Of a DNA stretch of 32,946 nucleotides, positions 27,325 through 32,946 are shown one piece after another. The stretch lies in contig JANWJC010000014.1 in NCBI GenBank assembly GCA_025449595.1, forward strand, positions 1 to 32,946, written 5' to 3'. The translations under genes were made by a program, and so were the position numbers. The notes below the pieces were generated by a model that did no database searches, was not told the origin of the DNA, and worked only from the letters and a program-made list of their open reading frames with translations. Positions within the stretch are counted from its first letter, which is position 1. The number at the start of each line of letters is the position of its first letter. The stretch is from Acidobacteriota bacterium. Its GTDB lineage: Bacteria; Actinomycetota; Actinomycetes; S36-B12; CAIYMF01.

Positions 27325-27423
27325 CATGATCAGTAGGCATTTCGTGAGGTCTGACCCGGCCATTTCGTGCGTCCCACGCACGCGGGTACCGGCAACTACC
27401 TCACGATCCGCCTACTGATCATG
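27325..27423. repeat. Long inverted-repeat element, copy 3 (about 99 bp)
   Basis: Left arm CATGATCAGTAGGCATTTCGTGAGG; right arm CCTCACGATCCGCCTACTGATCATG; internal hairpin CGTGCGT-CCC-ACGCACG at 27366-27382. Confidence 0.88.
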
Positions 27424-27466
27424 GAATGCCCGACACCCAGCCCTGTTCGAACCGGCTCACCGCCCA

Positions 27467-27560
27467 CGCACGTCCGGAAGTGACTGGGCGCGTCAGCCGC
27501 ACGTCCGGAAGAGACTGGGCAGGTCAGCTGCGCGGCTCGCGTGACCGGGCCGGTCAGCTG
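27467..27560 (+). repeat. Degenerate tandem repeat of about 31 bp reaching the topA 3' end
   Basis: CGCACGTCCGGAAGTGACTGGGCGCGTCAGC / CGCACGTCCGGAAGAGACTGGGCAGGTCAGC / CGCGGCTCGCGTGACCGGGCCGGTCAGCTG. Confidence 0.7.
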
Positions 27561-30253
27561 CTGGTGGGCGACTTCTTGGCTGCGGTCTTCTTGGCTGCTG
27601 TCTTCTTGGCGGGAGCTTTTCGGGTGGTCTTGCGGGGGGTGGTTTTCTTGGCCACCGGGCCCTTGGCGCGGCGCTCGGCGAGCAGGTCGGCGGCGCGGTC
27701 GATGTCGATGGTGCGGGGGTCGTCGGCACTGCGCAGCGAGGCGTTGGTCTCGCCGTCGGTGACGTACGGCCCGAACCGGCCCTCCTTGAGCTGTACCTCC
27801 CGGTTCGTGGCCGGGTCGACGCCCACGATCGTGGCCGGGGTCGACGCCGCGGCCTGGCCGCGGCGCTGCTTGGGCTGGGCCAGCAGCGCCAGTGCCTGCT
27901 CCAGGGTCAACGTGAAGAGCGACGCCTCGTCCGGCAGGGTGCGGGAGTCCTTGTCCTTGGTGAGGTACGGCCCGTACCGACCGTTCTGCACCGTGATCGG
28001 CACGTCGTCGGCGGGGTCGCTGCCGACCGTGCGCGGCAGCGACAACAGCCGCAGCGCGTCCTCGAGCGTGACCGTGTCCAAGGACATGTCCTGGAACAAG
28101 GATGCGGTGTGCGGCTTGGCCTTCTTGGGGGCGTCGGGTTCGAGCACCTCGGTGACGTACGGGCCGTAGCGACCAGCCTTGGCCACGATCTCCCGGTTCG
28201 TCTCCGGGTCGATGCCGAGCAGCCGGTCACCGGACGGCATCGAGAGCAGCTCGAGCGCCTTGGCCTCGGTCAGCTCGTCGGGTGCGACGTCCGGCGGGAC
28301 GTTCGCGCGCTCGTCGCCGCGCTCGACGTACGGTCCATACCGCCCGACGCGCAACGTGATCCCGCTGTCGGCGATCGGGAAGCTGGCGAGCTCTCGAGCA
28401 TCGATGTCGCCGAGGTTGTTGACCAGCGGGTGCAGTCCGGCGAACGAGGTCGCCTTGTCACCGCGGTAGAAGTCGTCGAGCACGTCCACCCGGCGGCGCT
28501 GCCCACCGGCGACCGCGTCCAGGATCTCCTCCAGCCGCGCCGTGAAGTCGTAGTCCACCAGGGCGGTGAAGTGCTCTTCGAGCAGCCGTACAACCGAGAA
28601 CGCCACGAACGAGGGCACCAGCGCAGACCCACGCTTGACGACGTATCCGCGGTCCACGATCGTGCCGAGGATCGAGGCGTACGTCGAGGGGCGCCCGATC
28701 CCACGTTCCTCCAGCGCCTTGACCAACGACGCCTCGGTGTAGCGCGGCGGCGGGTTCGTCGCGTGGGACTGGACCTCCAGCCGCTGGCAGTCGACGGAGT
28801 CGCCGACCTTCAGCGGGGGCAGCCGGCGCTCGGCTGCCTTCGCGGCCGTGCTGCGGTCGGCGTCGTCGTCGACGGACTCCTCGTACGCGGCCAGGAAGCC
28901 GCGGAACGTGATGACGGTGCCGCTGACGGAGAACTCCCCGTCGCGGCCGTCGGCCGTCGTCGCGCCGAGCCGGATCGTCGCGGTCATGCCTCGCGCGTCG
29001 GCCATCTGTGAGGCAACAGTGCGCTTCCAGATCAGGTCGTAGAGCGCGAAGTCGTCGCCGCGCAGCTCGTTCGCGACCTGACCAGGGGTACGGAACACGT
29101 CGCCGGCCGGGCGGACCGCCTCGTGCGCCTCCTGCGCGTTCTTCACCTTGCGGTCGTAGCGCCGTGGCACCTCGCTGACGTGGTCCTGGCCGTACAGCTC
29201 CGCGGCCTGGGAGCGGGCCGCGTTCAGTGCCGACTCCGACAGCGTCGTGGAGTCGGTACGCATGTACGTGATGAAGCCGCGCTCGTACAGCCCCTGCGCG
29301 ACCCGCATCGTGCGCTGGGCACCCCAGCGCAGCTTGCGCGACGCCTCCTGCTGCAGCGTGGAGGTCATGAACGGCGCCGCCGGGGAGCGGCGGTACGGCT
29401 TGTCCTCTACCGAGCGCACCGCGAACGCGCGGTCCCGGAGGCCCTCGGCCAGGGAGGTGACGGTGGCCTCGTCGAGGTGCACGACGTCGGTACCGGCCTT
29501 GAGCTGGCCGCGGTCGTCGAAGTCCTTGCCGGTGGCGACGCGGCGGCCGTCGACGGCGACCAGCCCGGCATCGAAGGCACCGGGCTCGAAGAGCCCCTCG
29601 AGGTCCCAGTACGACGCGCTGCGGAACGCGATGCGCTCGCGCTCGCGGTCCACGACGAGCCGGATCGCGACGGACTGCACCCGACCGGCGGACAGCCCGG
29701 TCATGACCTTCTTCCACAGGACCGGGGAGACCTCGTAGCCGTAGAGCCGGTCCAGGATCCGGCGGGTCTCCTGCGCGTCGACCATGTTCGTGTCGAGGTC
29801 GCGGGTGTTCTCCGCCGCCGCCCGGATCGCGTCCTTCGTGATCTCGTGGAAGACCATCCGGCGCACCGGGACCTTCGGGGCGAGCACCTCGAGCAGGTGC
29901 CAGGCGATCGCCTCGCCCTCGCGGTCCTCATCAGTCGCGAGCAGCAGCTCGTCGGCGGCGGCGAGCTTCTTCTTCAGCTCGGCGACCTTGGCCCGCTTCG
30001 CGCTGTCGACGACATAGAGCGCCTGGTACCCGTCGTCGACGTTGACGCCGAGGCGGGCCCACGGCTCACCTTTGTACTTGGCCGGGATCTCAGCGGCCCG
30101 GGTCGGCAGGTCACGGATGTGGCCCACGGAGGAGTCGACCTCGTAGCCAGGCCCGAGGTAGCCCTGGATCGTCTTGGCCTTGGCAGGCGACTCGACGATG
30201 ACCAGCCGCTTGATCTGGCCGCCAGCGGCGGGCGACTTGGCCTTGGACGGCAC
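27554..30253 (-). CDS. topA: DNA topoisomerase I (type IA)
   Basis: KRLVIVESPAKAKTIQGYLGPGYEVDSSVGHIRDLP; active-site region ERGFITYMRTDSTTLSESAL; EERGIGRPSTYASIL; C-terminal repeats with GRYGPYVT and a Lys-rich tail. Confidence 0.98.
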   Translation of the reverse strand: MPSKAKSPAAGGQIKRLVIVESPAKAKTIQGYLGPGYEVDSSVGHIRDLPTRAAEIPAKYKGEPWARLGVNVDDGYQALYVVDSAKRAKVAELKKKLAAADELLLATDEDREGEAIAWHLLEVLAPKVPVRRMVFHEITKDAIRAAAENTRDLDTNMVDAQETRRILDRLYGYEVSPVLWKKVMTGLSAGRVQSVAIRLVVDRERERIAFRSASYWDLEGLFEPGAFDAGLVAVDGRRVATGKDFDDRGQLKAGTDVVHLDEATVTSLAEGLRDRAFAVRSVEDKPYRRSPAAPFMTSTLQQEASRKLRWGAQRTMRVAQGLYERGFITYMRTDSTTLSESALNAARSQAAELYGQDHVSEVPRRYDRKVKNAQEAHEAVRPAGDVFRTPGQVANELRGDDFALYDLIWKRTVASQMADARGMTATIRLGATTADGRDGEFSVSGTVITFRGFLAAYEESVDDDADRSTAAKAAERRLPPLKVGDSVDCQRLEVQSHATNPPPRYTEASLVKALEERGIGRPSTYASILGTIVDRGYVVKRGSALVPSFVAFSVVRLLEEHFTALVDYDFTARLEEILDAVAGGQRRRVDVLDDFYRGDKATSFAGLHPLVNNLGDIDARELASFPIADSGITLRVGRYGPYVERGDERANVPPDVAPDELTEAKALELLSMPSGDRLLGIDPETNREIVAKAGRYGPYVTEVLEPDAPKKAKPHTASLFQDMSLDTVTLEDALRLLSLPRTVGSDPADDVPITVQNGRYGPYLTKDKDSRTLPDEASLFTLTLEQALALLAQPKQRRGQAAASTPATIVGVDPATNREVQLKEGRFGPYVTDGETNASLRSADDPRTIDIDRAADLLAERRAKGPVAKKTTPRKTTRKAPAKKTAAKKTAAKKSPTSS

Positions 30254-30340
30254 TGTTCTCCTCCATCGTGACCCACGCGGCACCGAGGGATCGGCGCCGA
30301 TGTCGGTCGGCGGAGTGTCTCCACCTGACCGGCCTTCCTG

Positions 30341-32851
30341 TCAAACCGCGGCCCGCTCTCCGGCGTGTCGCAGCGCCGTGCCAACGGTGCAGCGACGCGA
30401 CCAGCCGGCCCGGGAGCCAGCCGCGCAGGTGAGGTCGGTTGCGTGCTCCTCCTCCGGGACCACTGCCTCGGCGGGGGCGTCGTCGTCGCTGGTGCCAGGC
30501 TCCGGGCCGGCCTCCTCGTACTCGTCACCGACCGCGATCGGGCGCCGCTTGCTGATGATCACGGCGATCACGACGATCGCGACGGCGACGATGGCGATGG
30601 TCCAGCGCAGGACCGTGTAGCCGTTGAGCGTGAGCGAGACGACCGCCGGCGCGACGAGCAGCGCGACGAGGTTCATCACCTTGATCAACGGGTTGATGGC
30701 GGGGCCGGCGGTGTCCTTGAACGGGTCCCCGACGGTGTCACCGATGACGGTGGCCTCGTGCGAGGGCGAGCCCTTGCCCCCGAAGTTGCCGTCCTCCACG
30801 AACTTCTTCGCGTTGTCCCAGGCCCCACCGGAGTTGGACAGGAACACGGCCATGAGCACACCGGTGGCGATGGTGCCGGCGAGGTACGAGCCCAGCGCAC
30901 CGATCCCCAGGCCGAAGCCGACAGCGATCGGGGTGAGCAGCGCCAGCAGGCCGGGGGTGGCCAGCTCCCGCAACGAGTCGCGGGTCACGATGTCGACGAC
31001 CTTGCCGTACTCGGGCTTCTCCTCGTACGTCATGATCCCCGGGTGCTCGCGGAACTGGCGGCGCACCTCGAAGATCACGGCACCGGCGGCGCGGGACACC
31101 GCGTTGATCGCCAGGCCCGAGAACATGAACACAACGGCCGCACCGATGATCAGCCCGACCAGGTTGCGCGGGTCTGCCACGTTGAGCACGCCGAGGTATT
31201 GAGGTACGTCGATCGAGGGCGGCTCGGCCACCCCGCCGCCGTTCACGGCCGCCTGCGTCGCACCGGTCACCGCATCGCGGAACGAGCCGAACAGCGCGGT
31301 CGCGGCGAGCACGGCGGTCGCGATCGCGATGCCCTTGGTGATCGCCTTCGTGGAGTTGCCGACGGCATCGAGGTTCGTGAGCACCTGCGCGCCCTCGCCC
31401 TCGACGTCGCCCGACATCTCGGCGATGCCCTGCGCGTTGTCCGAGACCGGGCCGAACGTGTCCATCGAGACGATGACGCCGACGGTGGTGAGCAGGCCGG
31501 TGCCTGCCAGCGCGATGCCGAACAGTGCGAGCACGACCGACCCGGCACCGAGCAGCGCGGCCGCGTACACCGCGGCACCGATCAGCAGCGCGGAGTAGAC
31601 CGCCGACTCCAGGCCCAGGGAGACGCCCGAAAGGATCACCGTGGCCGGCCCGGTGAGGGAGGACTTCGCGACGTCGTCGACGGGCTTGCGGTTGGTCTCG
31701 GTGAAGTAGCCGGTGAGCTGCTGGATCGCGGCCGCGAGCACGATGCCGATGAGGACCGCACCGATGGCGAACAGTCGGGGGTCGAAGCCGGCGAACTGGT
31801 CCGCCGTCATCCCGATGGAGTCGGCGCTGACGCCGGTGAAGCCAGTCAGGTGCGAGGGCAGCAGGACGAACGTCATGCCGGCCACGAGGACCGCGGACAC
31901 CAGTGCGGAGAGGAAGAATCCCCGGTTGATCGAGCTCATGCCGGAGCGGTCCGTGGAGCGCGGGGACACCGCGAAGATCCCGATGACCGCGGTGATGACC
32001 CCGATCGCCGGCACGACGAGGGGGTACACGAGCCCGAGCTCACCGAACGCGGTCTTGCCCAGGATCAGGGCCGCGACCAAGGTCACGGCGTACGACTCGA
32101 AGAGGTCCGCGGCCATGCCGGCGCAGTCGCCCACGTTGTCGCCGACGTTGTCGGCGATGGTCGCGGCGTTGCGGGGGTCGTCCTCTGGGATGCCCTGCTC
32201 GACCTTGCCGACCAGGTCAGCGCCGACGTCGGCGGCCTTCGTGAAGATGCCGCCACCGACCCGCATGAACATCGCGACGAGGGCGGCCCCGAAACCGAAG
32301 CCCTCCAGCACCGTCGGAGCGTTGCCCTTGTACGCGAGCACCACGACGGCCGCACCGAAAAGGCCGAGCCCGACGGTGAACATGCCCGCGACCCCGCCGG
32401 TGCGGAACGCGATCTTCATGGCCTTGTTCTGCACGTGCGGACCGGTCTCGGTCGCGGCGGCAGCCACGCGCACGTTGGCGCGTACGGCCAGCCACATCCC
32501 CACGTAGCCGGTGGTCGCCGAGAACACAGCCCCGACGAGGAAGAACGCCGAACGCCCGATCCGCTCCGACGTGGTGTCGGCCGGCAGCGCGAACAGCACC
32601 AGGAAGACGATGACCGCGAAGACCGACAGGGTGCGGAACTGCCGGCTCAGGTATGCCGCAGCACCTTCCTGCACGGCGGCGGCGATCGCCTTCATCGAGG
32701 GGGTGCCCTCGTCGGCCGCGAGCACCTCTCGGGCGAGGACCCCGGCGACGCCGAGCGCCGCCAGAGCGACGACCGCGACCACGACGACGAGAACGAGGTT
32801 CCCGCCGGCGAGGGTCAGCGTGCTGTCGGCAGCAAGAAGGGACCCGTGCAT
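30341..32851 (-). CDS. hppA: Membrane-bound proton-pumping pyrophosphatase (H+-PPase)
   Basis: Polytopic; GIFTKAADVGADLVGKVEQGIPEDDPRNAATIADNVGDNVGDCAGMAADLFESYAVT is the diagnostic H+-PPase motif; GNSTKAITKGIAIATA; GSPSHEATVIGDTVGDPFKDTAGPAINPLIKV. Confidence 0.98.
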   Translation of the reverse strand: MHGSLLAADSTLTLAGGNLVLVVVVAVVALAALGVAGVLAREVLAADEGTPSMKAIAAAVQEGAAAYLSRQFRTLSVFAVIVFLVLFALPADTTSERIGRSAFFLVGAVFSATTGYVGMWLAVRANVRVAAAATETGPHVQNKAMKIAFRTGGVAGMFTVGLGLFGAAVVVLAYKGNAPTVLEGFGFGAALVAMFMRVGGGIFTKAADVGADLVGKVEQGIPEDDPRNAATIADNVGDNVGDCAGMAADLFESYAVTLVAALILGKTAFGELGLVYPLVVPAIGVITAVIGIFAVSPRSTDRSGMSSINRGFFLSALVSAVLVAGMTFVLLPSHLTGFTGVSADSIGMTADQFAGFDPRLFAIGAVLIGIVLAAAIQQLTGYFTETNRKPVDDVAKSSLTGPATVILSGVSLGLESAVYSALLIGAAVYAAALLGAGSVVLALFGIALAGTGLLTTVGVIVSMDTFGPVSDNAQGIAEMSGDVEGEGAQVLTNLDAVGNSTKAITKGIAIATAVLAATALFGSFRDAVTGATQAAVNGGGVAEPPSIDVPQYLGVLNVADPRNLVGLIIGAAVVFMFSGLAINAVSRAAGAVIFEVRRQFREHPGIMTYEEKPEYGKVVDIVTRDSLRELATPGLLALLTPIAVGFGLGIGALGSYLAGTIATGVLMAVFLSNSGGAWDNAKKFVEDGNFGGKGSPSHEATVIGDTVGDPFKDTAGPAINPLIKVMNLVALLVAPAVVSLTLNGYTVLRWTIAIVAVAIVVIAVIISKRRPIAVGDEYEEAGPEPGTSDDDAPAEAVVPEEEHATDLTCAAGSRAGWSRRCTVGTALRHAGERAAV

Positions 32852-32946
32852 GACACTCCTAGTAAGGGGGATGCCGCGTTCGGGCGCGGAACATCCGATC
32901 GATCGGCGCGTGCGCGGGGCAGTTTACGCAGGCCCTGGGAGGCCGC

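Noticed and set aside
30341-30560. Possible frameshift at the hppA C-terminus (unusual tail ...EEEHATDLTCAAGSRAGWSRRCTVGTALRHAGERAAV)
   Set aside because: C-terminal tails of H+-PPases vary and I could not identify an alternative frame clearly restoring a family-typical ending.

Overview
High-GC actinobacterial chromosome segment, mostly core and housekeeping genes. Left to right: a DUF433/DUF5615 toxin-antitoxin-like pair whose second gene is frameshifted; a polar amino-acid ABC transporter operon (-); a PrpE-like acyl-CoA synthetase (-); an NAD-dependent epimerase (-) divergent from a TetR regulator (+); a DUF1622 membrane protein (-); a BesD/HalD-like Fe(II)/2OG oxygenase (-) divergent from a LysR regulator (+); a minus-strand run of PAC2, CPBP protease, FKBP lipoprotein, VWA, DUF58 and MoxR genes; a DUF2510 protein (+); a flippase-like membrane protein (-); a DUF5996-GNAT fusion (-); tRNA-Thr(CGT) (-); a TAP-like alpha/beta-hydrolase lipoprotein (-); a PSP1/RicT-like protein (-); a small membrane protein with tmk and holB (+); topA (-); and hppA (-). 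No phage, CRISPR array or complete IS element was seen. The most unusual non-coding signal is a family of about 100-bp elements with 25-bp inverted-repeat ends (CATGATCAGTAGGC...GTGAGG / CCTCAC...GCCTACTGATCATG). It occurs three times, two copies bracket one gene, and one copy overlaps that gene's stop codon. Also notable are other intergenic repeat families (CGCGATCAAACGCCGGTGAACC and short 17- to 19-mers), two matching TetR-type operators, a LysR-type palindrome, and the intact HxD motif of the BesD/HalD-like enzyme, which suggests a hydroxylase rather than a halogenase. All assignments were made by eye from translations; no database search was run.
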